Origin: Candidatus Cryptobacteroides merdavium
Lineage (GTDB): Bacteria; Bacteroidota; Bacteroidia; Bacteroidales; UBA932
Assembly: GCA_017694755.1 (NCBI GenBank)
Contig: JADIMO010000015.1
Location: 1-57,012 of the forward strand
Length of the DNA stretch: 57,012 nt
Reading direction: 5' to 3'
This document shows positions 33,700 to 42,666 of this stretch, piece after piece; within the stretch, counting starts at the first letter, position 1; each line of letters opens with the position of its first letter. The notes beneath the pieces are model-generated. The model was not told where the DNA came from, ran no database searches, and saw nothing but the letters and a program-made list of their open reading frames with translations. Made by a program: the position numbers and the translations under genes.

Positions 33700-34887
33700 A
33701 TGAATGAACTTATGGATTGTCATGAAATTGTGATAGAAGACGGGGGGCATGTTCTGAGCAGGATATATGTCGGGAATGAACTGGCGGGGGTCGGAAGATG
33801 CCTTGCCGGATTCCCGGCAGTGTATGTCGTGTACGACAGGAATGTGGAGCGGCATGCCACGGACCTTCTTTCATCTTTGTCGGAGCAGGGGATAAGGATT
33901 GCAGATTCATGCCCTTTGTCTGCGACAGAGGAAGAAAAATGCATGGACACTGTGACGGGACTATGCCGATGGCTGATGGAGAAAGGCGCGGACAGGAATG
34001 CCCTTCTGCTGGCCGTGGGTGGGGGCATAACTACCGATATGGCAGGATTTGCGGCATCGGTGTACAAGCGAGGGATCCGTTTTGCATATTTGCCGACCAC
34101 GCTTCTTGCCCAGGTCGATGCGGCCATAGGAGGCAAGACCGGGGTGAACCTTGATTCATACAAGAACATGATCGGCGTGATCCGCCAGCCGGAGTTCACA
34201 TGGCTTTGCCCTGAGGTCCTGTCTTCTCTTGATTACAGGACATTTTTGTCCGGTGCGGCTGAAATGCTCAAGACATTCATCATATCTGACGGCGGATGGT
34301 ATGACCGTGCAGTAAGATTCCTGTCGGAAATGAATGGAGTCCGTTATCGGGATTTCATCAATTCCAGGAAAACGGAACTTGCCGCCATGATTGCAGCCGC
34401 GGCGTCTGTCAAGGCCCGTATCGTGTCTGCCGACCAGTTTGAAAGAGGTGAAAGGCGCAAGCTGAATCTCGGACATACATTTGCCCATGCGGTTGAATGG
34501 TATGAAAGGGGGTTGGTGAAACCTGAAGCCGGGAGGCTGACAGAGGCGGAAAGAGGCCAGAGCGGCGTGACAGCAGAATTTTCTCATGGCGAGGCCGTGG
34601 CTGTCGGGATTATCCTTGCTGCAAGGCTTTCTGAAGCAGCCGGTGTGGCTCCGGCAGGGCTGGAGGAGCGATTGAGGACAGATTTCATTGCCTGCGGGCT
34701 GCCTGTGGACTGTCTTTTCCCGTTGGAGGAATTGACTGGAGCAATGGCAAGGGACAAGAAAGCCGAGGACGGGAAAATACATTTCATCCTGATAAAAGGA
34801 ATCGGAGAAGTGACAGAATATGACATGACGGCTGCCGAAGCGGCTGAATATCTGAAAGGGAATCATCCATTTGGCTATGGAAAATAA
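33700..34887 (+). CDS. aroB: 3-dehydroquinate synthase
   Basis: The protein has 395 residues from ATG 33700; the longer open frame overlaps the receptor gene. The NAD and substrate site is LLAVGGGITTDMAGFAASVY, and RFAYLPTTLLAQVDAAIGGK with KTGVNLDSYKNMIG is diagnostic. The zinc ligands are in GAAEMLKT (Glu), NLGHTFAHAVE (His) and FSHGEAVAVG (His). It converts DAHP to 3-dehydroquinate in the cytoplasm. It is about 35-40 residues longer than the usual 350-360; an insertion is seen between HAVEWYERGL and AEFSHGEA. It starts the aroB-aroDA-aroC set. Confidence 0.95.
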   Translation: MNELMDCHEIVIEDGGHVLSRIYVGNELAGVGRCLAGFPAVYVVYDRNVERHATDLLSSLSEQGIRIADSCPLSATEEEKCMDTVTGLCRWLMEKGADRNALLLAVGGGITTDMAGFAASVYKRGIRFAYLPTTLLAQVDAAIGGKTGVNLDSYKNMIGVIRQPEFTWLCPEVLSSLDYRTFLSGAAEMLKTFIISDGGWYDRAVRFLSEMNGVRYRDFINSRKTELAAMIAAAASVKARIVSADQFERGERRKLNLGHTFAHAVEWYERGLVKPEAGRLTEAERGQSGVTAEFSHGEAVAVGIILAARLSEAAGVAPAGLEERLRTDFIACGLPVDCLFPLEELTGAMARDKKAEDGKIHFILIKGIGEVTEYDMTAAEAAEYLKGNHPFGYGK

Positions 34888-35016
34888 TATCTGTAAGAAT
34901 ACCCCTTGTATTGTCCCGGCAGAGAATATGTCCGGGAATGAAGGGCCTGCAGCTTTCTTGGTTTCGGCCGGGATGTGATTCAGGAATATTCTTCCGGGTA
35001 ATCAATTGATAAATTT

Positions 35017-37140
35017 ATGATTTGTACCGTAATACAGAACAGAAATCTGGCAGGGGTGCTCGAAGCGTTGGAGCATTGTGAAATGGCGGAGATAAGGCTT
35101 GACAGGTGTCTGTTGTCGTTGGGTGACATCAGGACCTGCTTTGCTTCGGATGTCCCGCTGGTGGCGACATGCCGTGTGCAGGATATGATGGCCTCGGATT
35201 CTTCGCTGAATGAGATTTCCGCCTCGCTTGCCTGCGAAAAAAGGCTTGTAGCGGCCATTGAGGCAGGTGCCAGGTTCGTGGATGTGGAGATCGAGGCTCC
35301 ACGCCCAATGGCGAAGAGGGTGAGGAAGGCCGCATTTGAAAACGGCACGGTGTTTATCCGTTCGTATCATAATTTTGACGGCACTGATTCTTTGCCGGCG
35401 CTGATGGCCATTGAGGAAAAATGCAGGAATGAAGGGGCGGAGATAGTGAAAATTGTGACCATGGCGCATTCGGATGCGGATGTGGCGCGGGTGATGTCGC
35501 TTTATGATGATGCAGAGCCCGGTCTGCTTCTGGCATTCTGCATGGGAGAGCAGGGCAGGGAATCTCGGATTGACTGCCTGAAGAAAGGTGCCCTTTATAC
35601 TTATGCGGCGCTTTCTGCCGATGAGGCGGCTGCTCCAGGGCAGTGGACTGCCGATGAGATGGCGGAGAAAGTATATGGGAAATTCCGCTTCATCGGTGCC
35701 AATCTGTGGCATTCAGAGATTGACAACCATGGTGCCGGTATCATTTTCGGAGAACCGGAGGCTGCCCGGCATGGAAGCCCTCTCCATATCCCGTCTTCCA
35801 AAAGTTTCGCACAGCGGGCAATAATTGCATCGGCACTTGCCGATGGAGAGTCGCATCTCAGCGGATATACTCCATGCGGTGACAATGAATCTGCAATAAA
35901 GGTGGCGGAATCACTCGGGGCTGAAATTTCCCGTGACGGGGATGTCCTGATTGTCCATGGCATTGGGGCAGAACCGCAGTCAGTTGCCATAAATGCACTG
36001 AATGTGGGGGAATCCGGTCTGCTGACCAGGCTGATGATACCGCTGGCGGCTCAGATTGCAGCGGGCGATGTGGTGCTGTCCGGAGAAAAGACTCTCCTTC
36101 ACAGGCCGATGAAAGGCGTGAAGGAAATTATGGAGAAATTCAATGTGGGGCTTGAGAGCATGCCATGTGCGGAAAATGCTCATGAAGATACTTTCATGGG
36201 CGGGCATGACTGTCTCGTGCCTATGAAAATAAAGGGGCATCTGGCTCCTGCAAGGACGGAAATATCCGGCCGGGACGGGTCGCAGATCATTTCAGGGCTG
36301 CTGATGGCCCTGCCCCTGTCCCCAAAGAATTCGGCAGTGACAGTCCATGATCCGAAAAGCATTCCCTATATGTTCATCACCCTTGATGTCATGAGAAAAT
36401 TCGGAGTGAAGGTCACGAATGAAATGCTCGGAGGACGGGAATTCATCGATTCCGGCGGGGACTGGTCGTACTGTACTGACATTGAATTCAAGATACGCGG
36501 AGGACAGCATTATAAGGCTGCGGATTTTCCGATTGAAGGGGATTGGAGCTCGGCTGCCAATTTCCTTGTGGCGGGGGCTGTTTTCGGCAAGGCGGAGCTG
36601 TCCGGACTTGACACGACATCACTGCAGGCCGACCTTTCCATAATGGACATATTGATGGATGCCGGGGCAAGCCTTTCACAGACGGACGGGGAGAAAGGCG
36701 CGATAACGGTGCAGAGAGCCCCTTTGAATGCCTTTTCAGTGGACGCATCCAATTGCCCGGACCTTTTCCCTGTGATTTCCGTGCTTGCTGCCTTCTGTCA
36801 GGGGCAGAGTGTCATCAGCGGCACGGACCGCCTTGTCCACAAGGAAAGTGACAGGGGGAAGGCGATATTGGAAATGCTCGTACAGATGGGCGTCGAGGCG
36901 GAAATAAGGGACAATTCCCTTTTTGTTGAAGGCCATTCTTTGGCACAGAGGATCCTGACAGGTTCTCTGCTGAAAGGCGGGGACTATTCTTCATTCCATG
37001 ACCACAGGATGGTGATGGCACTGAAGGTGGCGGAACTCGGGGCCGATTCTCCGATAAACATTGATGACACGGAGTGCGTGGCGAAGTCTTTCCCGTCATT
37101 CTTTGACCTGTTTTCAAGTCTGGTCGGACTTACAGAATGA
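35017..37140 (+). CDS. aroDA: Fused type I 3-dehydroquinate dehydratase and EPSP synthase
   Basis: The protein has 707 residues with two enzymes in one chain. Residues 1 to about 220 are a type I dehydroquinase: EIRLDR, VATCRV, FVDVEIE, IRSYHNFDGT (catalytic His) and VKIVTMAHSDADVA (Schiff-base Lys). Residues about 240-707 are EPSP synthase: IPSSKSFAQRAIIAS (substrate Lys and Arg), NVGESGLLTRLMIPLA, GRDGSQIISGLLMALP, DWSSAANFLVAGA, NCPDLFPVISVLAAFC (catalytic Asp), HDHRMVMALKVAEL and CVAKSFPSFF. Both active sites look complete. The first half makes 3-dehydroshikimate, the second joins shikimate-3-phosphate with PEP; the two steps are not adjacent (aroE and aroK act between), and neither aroE nor aroK is in the window. 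Confidence 0.93.
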   Translation: MICTVIQNRNLAGVLEALEHCEMAEIRLDRCLLSLGDIRTCFASDVPLVATCRVQDMMASDSSLNEISASLACEKRLVAAIEAGARFVDVEIEAPRPMAKRVRKAAFENGTVFIRSYHNFDGTDSLPALMAIEEKCRNEGAEIVKIVTMAHSDADVARVMSLYDDAEPGLLLAFCMGEQGRESRIDCLKKGALYTYAALSADEAAAPGQWTADEMAEKVYGKFRFIGANLWHSEIDNHGAGIIFGEPEAARHGSPLHIPSSKSFAQRAIIASALADGESHLSGYTPCGDNESAIKVAESLGAEISRDGDVLIVHGIGAEPQSVAINALNVGESGLLTRLMIPLAAQIAAGDVVLSGEKTLLHRPMKGVKEIMEKFNVGLESMPCAENAHEDTFMGGHDCLVPMKIKGHLAPARTEISGRDGSQIISGLLMALPLSPKNSAVTVHDPKSIPYMFITLDVMRKFGVKVTNEMLGGREFIDSGGDWSYCTDIEFKIRGGQHYKAADFPIEGDWSSAANFLVAGAVFGKAELSGLDTTSLQADLSIMDILMDAGASLSQTDGEKGAITVQRAPLNAFSVDASNCPDLFPVISVLAAFCQGQSVISGTDRLVHKESDRGKAILEMLVQMGVEAEIRDNSLFVEGHSLAQRILTGSLLKGGDYSSFHDHRMVMALKVAELGADSPINIDDTECVAKSFPSFFDLFSSLVGLTE

Positions 37141-37191
37141 TCATGTTTTCGTAAAAATATCGTTAAATGAAGATGGTCAGATAAATATACT

Positions 37192-38382
37192 ATGAATACT
37201 TTCGGTCAAATTTTCCGTATTTCCATATTCGGGGAGTCGCATGGAAACGGTGTCGGGGCCGTGATAGACGGCATTCCGGCAGGAATCAGCCTCAACGAGA
37301 AGGATTTCGAGCATGACATACTCCGCCGCAAGAGCGGTGCGAGGGGGACAACTCCGCGTAAAGAAGATGACATGCCCATGATAATGAGCGGTGTGCTCGG
37401 CGGATATGCCACAGGAGCCCCGCTTGCCATAATGTTCCGGAACAGGGATACGAGGTCGTCTGACTATTCCCTGTTCAAGGAAATTCCCCGCCCCGGACAT
37501 GCTGATTTCGTTGCAGGAGTCAAATGGCATGATTTCAATGACCCGCGTGGAGGAGGTCATTTTTCCGGCAGGCTGACTCTCCCTCTTGTCGCTGCCGGGA
37601 CAGTGGCAAAGAAAGTGCTATCCGCAAACATTTCAGGTATGGCGGCAGTGCCGGATGTCCCTTCCGGAGAACGGTCTGAAAAATCTTCGGGAGAGAAACC
37701 TTATGACTGGTCTGCCGTTTCTGTCAACGCTGTCCTCACTGAAGTCGGAGGCGTTTCCCGTCAGGAGGCCCTTTCAAGGGCAGTACAGATGGCGGGAGCA
37801 GAAGCCGGCCGGTCGGCATGCAGTTCCGGCCCTGATGAAAATATCGGATCCGGCGACCCGGGGCAGTGCCATTTTTCAGATTCCGTATTGTGGCGTCCGG
37901 AGCTGGAATCTGCCGAAAAGGACGGAGATTCATTGGGCGGCATCGTGGAGTGTACGGTCACTCATCTGCCTGTCGGATTGGGCGAGCCGTTTTTCGGATC
38001 GGTCGAGTCTTTGATTTCCCATGCCGTATTTTCCATACCGGGAGTGAGAGGCATTGAATTCGGTGACGGATTCAGAGCCTCCAGGATGCGAGGCTCTGAG
38101 CACAATGACCCTATCAGTGCACATGACGGCAGCTGTTCGCGAAACGGTGCGGGCGGCATCAACGGCGGCATCACCAACGGCAATCCTGTCGTTTTCCGTG
38201 TGGCGTTCAAGCCGACATCCAGCATCAGGAAGACACAGCACACCTACAATTTCACCAAAGGGGAGGTTTCCCCGCTGGAGATTCCGGGGCGGCATGACAC
38301 ATGTTTTGCCCTCCGCACTCCCGTGGTCGTCGAGGCTGTGGCTGCAATGGTGTTTGCGGACTTGAAATTGCTTTATTTGTGA
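37192..38382 (+). CDS. aroC: Chorismate synthase
   Basis: The protein has 396 residues. Family motifs are complete: FGESHGNGVGAVIDG, GHADFVAGVKWHDFNDPRGG, RMRGSEHNDPISAHDGS, AGGINGGITNGNPVVFRVAF, SSIRKTQHT and GRHDTCFALRTPVVVEA. It uses reduced FMN to make chorismate from EPSP, which is a possible reason to be on a transcript headed by an FMN riboswitch. The middle part (residues about 150-240, GERSEKSSGEKPYDW to LWRPELESAEKDGD) is longer and more variable than usual. It follows aroDA by 51 bases. Confidence 0.96.
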   Translation: MNTFGQIFRISIFGESHGNGVGAVIDGIPAGISLNEKDFEHDILRRKSGARGTTPRKEDDMPMIMSGVLGGYATGAPLAIMFRNRDTRSSDYSLFKEIPRPGHADFVAGVKWHDFNDPRGGGHFSGRLTLPLVAAGTVAKKVLSANISGMAAVPDVPSGERSEKSSGEKPYDWSAVSVNAVLTEVGGVSRQEALSRAVQMAGAEAGRSACSSGPDENIGSGDPGQCHFSDSVLWRPELESAEKDGDSLGGIVECTVTHLPVGLGEPFFGSVESLISHAVFSIPGVRGIEFGDGFRASRMRGSEHNDPISAHDGSCSRNGAGGINGGITNGNPVVFRVAFKPTSSIRKTQHTYNFTKGEVSPLEIPGRHDTCFALRTPVVVEAVAAMVFADLKLLYL

Positions 38383-38443
38383 TTGCAGACTTTTGTCTGT
38401 GATTATAGGCAAGGTCTTCAGATTGCCGCTTCTATCCCTGGAT

Positions 38444-38479
38444 CTCCCCTCTGAGAGACATTTGACTTTAGGAGGGGAG
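38444..38479 (+). terminator. Possible terminator after aroC
   Basis: CTCCCCTC (38444-38451) and GAGGGGAG (38472-38479) pair over 8 bp with a 20-base loop; GTTTTCC follows shortly. It lies between aroC and a new promoter, so a transcript end is plausible though the T-tract is weak. Confidence 0.4.
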
Positions 38480-38502
38480 CAGGCGTTTTCCGAAATAAAG
38501 TG

Positions 38503-38510
38503 TATTTTTG
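38503..38510 (+). promoter_or_regulatory. -7 element for the YczE/kinase fusion gene
   Basis: TATTTTTG matches TAnnTTTG and lies 13 bases before ATG 38523, which argues for a start at 38523 or 38532 rather than farther upstream. The -33 region has GTTTTC only. Confidence 0.5.
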
Positions 38511-38522
38511 CACCGCGAAAAA

Positions 38523-39824
38523 ATGAAAGGAATGGACAGGTATCTTTTGAGACGGTATTTTCTTTTTGTCATAGCGGTCTTTATCAATGCTTTCGGAATA
38601 GCCTTCATCACAAAGGCCATGTTGGGCACATCACCCATCACAAGCGTGAACTATGTGCTGAGCATGTTCACTCCGCTGACTATGGGGCAATGGACCATCA
38701 TCACCAATCTGCTTTTCATCCTTCTCGAACTGCCCCTGATGAGAAAAGGCGAACTCAAGGCAGACCTGCGGATTTATCTGCTCCAGATACCCATAACATT
38801 CTGCTTCGGATGGTTCATCGATATTTCCATGAACACTCTAGGCTGGCTCTGTCCGGATGCCTATGGTGCCAAGATGCTGAGTCTTGTGACCGGATGTTTC
38901 ATCCTTGCCGTCGGCATTGCCCTGGAGGTGAAGGCCAATGTGGCCATGGTGGCGGGAGAGTTTTTTGTCAGGACCATATCCCGGCGCTTCAGCAAGGAAT
39001 TCGGGTTTGTCAAGCTCGGCTTCGATGTCACTCTGGTGGCTCTTGCCTGTTGCCTTTCGTTGATTTTCATGTCGGGAATATACGGAGTGCGGGAAGGGAC
39101 GGTGATTGCGGCGGTGATTGTCGGTCCTATGGTGCATTTCATCACGCCGGCCTACCGTCTGTTTGATTCATGGATAGGTGACAACAGGCCTGTGCCTGCA
39201 TCCGAAATGGCCGCTTCGGTGCATCCCGTGATAACTATTGCCAGGGAGTACGGAAGCGGAGGACATGAACTCGGTGAAATGCTCGCCAAGAGGCTCGGAA
39301 TCCCGTTTTATGACAACCAGCTGATAGAGCTGGCCGCAAAGGAGAGCGGAATGACGGAGCGTTTTGTTTCGGAAAGGGAGCAGTCCCTGTCTCCTGTGGT
39401 TGTCATGTCGCTGATAATCCAGAATTATGAGACCCCGCTTGAGCACAGCCTTTCTTCCGATGATGCCCTGTTTGTCGCCCAGGGAAGAATCATCAGGCAG
39501 CTGGCCGCCAAAGGTCCATGCGTAATTTTGGGCCGGTGTGCCGATTACATCCTGCGTGGCTATCCGCATCTTCTTAAGGTGTTCTGCTATTCGGATCTTG
39601 AAGACGAGGTCAAGAGGTCCATCATGGAATATGGCGTAAGCCCCGGCAAGGCCGAGTCCGAAGTCCGGCGCATCAACCGCGCAAGGGTCGCCCATTATGA
39701 GTATTATACCGGCAACCGCTGGGGTGATCCCCACAACTACAACCTTATGATAAACACCGGCAGTATCGGCCTTGATGCCGCCGCCGACATGATCGAAGGC
39801 CTGTACAGAAAAATATCGGATTAA
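38523..39824 (+). CDS. YczE/YitT-like membrane domain fused to cytidylate-kinase-like domain
   Basis: The protein has 433 residues from ATG 38523 (or 430 from 38532). Residues 1 to about 210 are a five- to six-helix membrane domain (FLFVIAVFINAFGIAFITKA, WTIITNLLFILLELPLM, VTLVALACCLSLIFMSGIYG) with GTSPITSVNY and KANVAMVAGEFFV, as in the YczE/YyaS/YitT group. Residues about 225-433 are a cytidylate-kinase-like P-loop domain: VITIAREYGSGGHELGEMLA, PFYDNQLIELAAKESG, ILGRCADYILRG and ARVAHYEYYTGNRWG. The kinase family is known as Cytidylate_kin2 and its real substrate is not established. The fusion puts a nucleotide-binding domain on the cytoplasmic end of a putative transporter. Confidence 0.85.
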   Translation: MKGMDRYLLRRYFLFVIAVFINAFGIAFITKAMLGTSPITSVNYVLSMFTPLTMGQWTIITNLLFILLELPLMRKGELKADLRIYLLQIPITFCFGWFIDISMNTLGWLCPDAYGAKMLSLVTGCFILAVGIALEVKANVAMVAGEFFVRTISRRFSKEFGFVKLGFDVTLVALACCLSLIFMSGIYGVREGTVIAAVIVGPMVHFITPAYRLFDSWIGDNRPVPASEMAASVHPVITIAREYGSGGHELGEMLAKRLGIPFYDNQLIELAAKESGMTERFVSEREQSLSPVVVMSLIIQNYETPLEHSLSSDDALFVAQGRIIRQLAAKGPCVILGRCADYILRGYPHLLKVFCYSDLEDEVKRSIMEYGVSPGKAESEVRRINRARVAHYEYYTGNRWGDPHNYNLMINTGSIGLDAAADMIEGLYRKISD

Positions 39825-39905
39825 ATTGTCTGTGATTGTTGGGGATAATGTCCAATAATCATTAAATTTGTCTTTGGTGCGCACCACTCATGACCGGTGC
39901 GTTTC

Positions 39906-41999
39906 ATGATTTTATTAATTTCAGTCATGCCTATGTCCAGCCTCCTCATAAGCCTTCCGATTACGGATCCGACCTGGATTTTTCTTATTGTATTGGTCAT
40001 CATATTGTTTGCTCCGCTTCTGCTGGGCAAGCTGAAGATTCCGCATATCATAGGGATGATCCTGGCGGGGGTGATCATCGGCGAGCACGGGCTTAACATT
40101 CTGGAGCGGGACAGCAGTTTCCAGCTTTTCGGGCAGGTAGGTCTTTATTACATCATGTTCCTGGCGGGGCTGGAGATGGATATGGAGGACTTCCGGAAGA
40201 ACAAGGTGAAAGGTCTGGTATTCGGGCTTCTGACATTTGTGATACCTATGGCCTTGGGGGTATGGAGCAGCATGGCCCTGCTCGGATACGGGGCGCTTAC
40301 GGCAGTGCTCCTGTCAAGCATGTACGCCTCGCACACCCTTATCGCCTATCCCATAGTCAGCCGTTACGGGCTGTCGAGGCAGAGGAGCGTGACCATTTCC
40401 ATCGGAGGAACGGCGGTCACGGTGACATTGGCCCTTGTGGTCCTTGCCCTCATCAGCGGCCTGTTCAACGGGTCGGCGACACCGATGTATTGGGTGATGC
40501 TTGCCCTGAAGGTGACTCTGATAGGGCTTGTGATAGTCTTCGTCTTCCCGAAGATAGGCAGGCTGTTTTTCAGGAAATACGACGATGAGGTGATGCAGTT
40601 TGTCTTCGTCCTTGCACTTGTGTTCCTGGGAGGCGGGCTGATTTCCCTCGCGGGGATGGAAGGCATTCTCGGGGCGTTTCTTGTCGGTATGGTGCTCAAT
40701 CCTCTTGTGCCGAAGGTGTCCCCGCTGATGTCGAGGCTCGAATTTGTCGGCAACGCCCTTTTCATCCCTTATTTCCTGATAGGAGTGGGGATGATCATCG
40801 ATGTACGGAGCTTTGTTGCCGGCGGTACTGCCCTGAAGGTGGCAGCCGTGATGACGGTGGTCGCGACATTAAGCAAATGGCTGGCGGCATTCTTCACGCA
40901 GAAGATATACAAGCTGTCGTCGAATGAGAGAAAAATGATTTTCGGGCTGAGCAATGCGCAGGCTGCAGCCACACTTGCGGCTGTGCTTGTGGGGCATGAG
41001 ATAATAATGGAAAACGGGGAGCGGCTTCTCAATGATGATGTACTGAACGGCACCATTGTGATGATATTGGTTACCTGCATAATCAGTACCATCGAGACTG
41101 AACGGGCCTGCCGGAAATTTACTGTGGTGGGCGAGTCTTCTGCCTTGGATACGCATGAGGGGAATGAAAAGGAGAAGATTCTCATACCTGTCGCCAATCC
41201 GGATACCATTGAAAATCTCGTAAATATAGCATTGATGATAAAGGACGGCCGCCAGAAGGACGGCATCGTCGCTTTGAATGTGATAGATGACGGCAATGAC
41301 CCGAGGATAGGGGAGGCCGGAAGAAGGTATGTTGAAAAGGCGGCGAAGATTGCCTCTTCTGCGAAGGTGAAGGCAGACATGCTGACCAGATATGACATAA
41401 GTGTTTCATCCGGGATAGTACATACCATAAAGGAATGTTCGGCTACGGCTCTTGTCATCGGTCTGCACAAGAAAGGCAGCATATTGGATTCATTTTACGG
41501 AAACCTTACGGGAAATCTTCTTAAAGGTACATTCAGGGAGGTCATTGTGGCCCGGATGGAAATGCCTCTCAACACATTGAAAGGCATAATCGTCCTGGTC
41601 CCTCCGCAGGCGGAGTTCGAAACCGGCTTTGCCAAGTGGGTCACACATCTTTGCCGGATGGCGATACAGATAGGCTGCCGTGTCAAGTTCTACGCTTCCT
41701 CTGCCACTGCGGATTGCATAAGGACAGCGGCAGACAATGCCGACATCGGTACCCTTGCTGAGTATGTGACTGCAGATGACCTTTCGATGGCGGAAATGGC
41801 CAATGTCCCCGTGGCAAGTGAACAGCTTCTGGCCGTGGTGAGTGCCCGTGCCGGCTCCATTTCGTACGACCCGTCCTTTGACCGTCTTCCGGCTGTGCTC
41901 AACAAGAACTTCGCCGACAGCAACCTGATGATAATATATCCGGAACAGATTGACCGTCAGGATATAGTATCCTTCTCTGATCCGCGTGGCAATTCATAA
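39906..41999 (+). CDS. CPA2-type cation:proton antiporter with C-terminal Usp-like domain
   Basis: The protein has about 697 residues; ATGs at 39906, 39927 and 39933 and a GTG at 39897 are all possible starts, and the membrane domain begins after the last. Residues about 20-400 form a 12-helix sodium/hydrogen exchanger domain (WIFLIVLVIILFAPLLLGK, GMILAGVIIGEHGLNIL, MFLAGLEMDM, ASHTLIAYPIVSRYG, EGILGAFLVGMVLNPLVP). Residues about 420-690 are two universal-stress-protein-like halves (ILIPVANPDTIENLVNIALM, TALVIGLHKKGS, GNLLKGTFREVIVARM, then a second weaker half). It is likely a sodium or potassium/proton antiporter with a nucleotide-sensing tail. A TAAATTTG box at 39863-39870 is a likely promoter. 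Confidence 0.9.
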   Translation: MILLISVMPMSSLLISLPITDPTWIFLIVLVIILFAPLLLGKLKIPHIIGMILAGVIIGEHGLNILERDSSFQLFGQVGLYYIMFLAGLEMDMEDFRKNKVKGLVFGLLTFVIPMALGVWSSMALLGYGALTAVLLSSMYASHTLIAYPIVSRYGLSRQRSVTISIGGTAVTVTLALVVLALISGLFNGSATPMYWVMLALKVTLIGLVIVFVFPKIGRLFFRKYDDEVMQFVFVLALVFLGGGLISLAGMEGILGAFLVGMVLNPLVPKVSPLMSRLEFVGNALFIPYFLIGVGMIIDVRSFVAGGTALKVAAVMTVVATLSKWLAAFFTQKIYKLSSNERKMIFGLSNAQAAATLAAVLVGHEIIMENGERLLNDDVLNGTIVMILVTCIISTIETERACRKFTVVGESSALDTHEGNEKEKILIPVANPDTIENLVNIALMIKDGRQKDGIVALNVIDDGNDPRIGEAGRRYVEKAAKIASSAKVKADMLTRYDISVSSGIVHTIKECSATALVIGLHKKGSILDSFYGNLTGNLLKGTFREVIVARMEMPLNTLKGIIVLVPPQAEFETGFAKWVTHLCRMAIQIGCRVKFYASSATADCIRTAADNADIGTLAEYVTADDLSMAEMANVPVASEQLLAVVSARAGSISYDPSFDRLPAVLNKNFADSNLMIIYPEQIDRQDIVSFSDPRGNS

Positions 42000-42045
42000 G
42001 GACAACAGAAAAAATACCCCAGTCCACGCTGCAATGCAGTGCCCT

Positions 42046-42663
42046 CTACCTTATGAAATTGGTCATTATTCGCTCTTCCGGTGTCGGCCTCTGCTGACCG
42101 CCTTCTGCGATGCTTTTTATCATCCAGGCCATGTTCCTTCCTATGGCCCGCATGGTCTGCATGCCCTCCCCGTCGAGAGCGGCTTCTCCCGGAAGGCGTC
42201 CGTGCACATTGTTCCAATAGAATGCAGGAACCACAGGCATGTTGTTGATGGTGAAATATTTGTTGAGCCTGTCGAATGTGGCGGTAGCCCCGCTTCTGCG
42301 GCAGACAGCCACCGAGGCGGCCGGCTTGTATTGGAGATATCTCCCGAGAGAATAGAACACCCTGTCCAGAAGGGCGCATAAGGAGCCGTTCGGACCGGCG
42401 TAATATACCGGGGAACCTACGACAAGCCCGTCAATCCCTTCTTCAAGGCAGGTCCTGATCCTGTCATATACATCGTCCTTGAATATGCAGTGTCCGAGTT
42501 CTGCGCATTTTCCGCAGGCGATGCATCCCCGTACGGCATTGGTGCCGATTGAGATTATTTCAGTGCCGATGCCCTCCGATTCCAGTGTGCCGGCGATTTC
42601 GCTGAGGGCGATGTGCGTGTTCCCGTTCATTCGCGGGCTTCCGCTTATGAGCAATACTTTCAT
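42046..42663 (-). CDS. Flavodoxin-fold NAD(P)H-dependent FMN reductase
   Basis: The protein has 205 residues. MKVLLISGSPRMNGNTHIAL is the FMN phosphate-binding loop of the NADPH-dependent FMN reductase/iron-sulfur flavoprotein group. GCIACGKCAELGHCIFKDD is a four-Cys segment seen in its Bacteroidota and Firmicutes members, and VVGSPVYYAGPNGSLCALLD is the second flavin-binding loop. It probably reduces quinones, flavins or small electrophiles. It starts 3 bases after ppa and is probably cotranscribed with it. Confidence 0.88.
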   Translation of the reverse strand: MKVLLISGSPRMNGNTHIALSEIAGTLESEGIGTEIISIGTNAVRGCIACGKCAELGHCIFKDDVYDRIRTCLEEGIDGLVVGSPVYYAGPNGSLCALLDRVFYSLGRYLQYKPAASVAVCRRSGATATFDRLNKYFTINNMPVVPAFYWNNVHGRLPGEAALDGEGMQTMRAIGRNMAWMIKSIAEGGQQRPTPEERIMTNFIR

Positions 42664-42666
42664 TTT

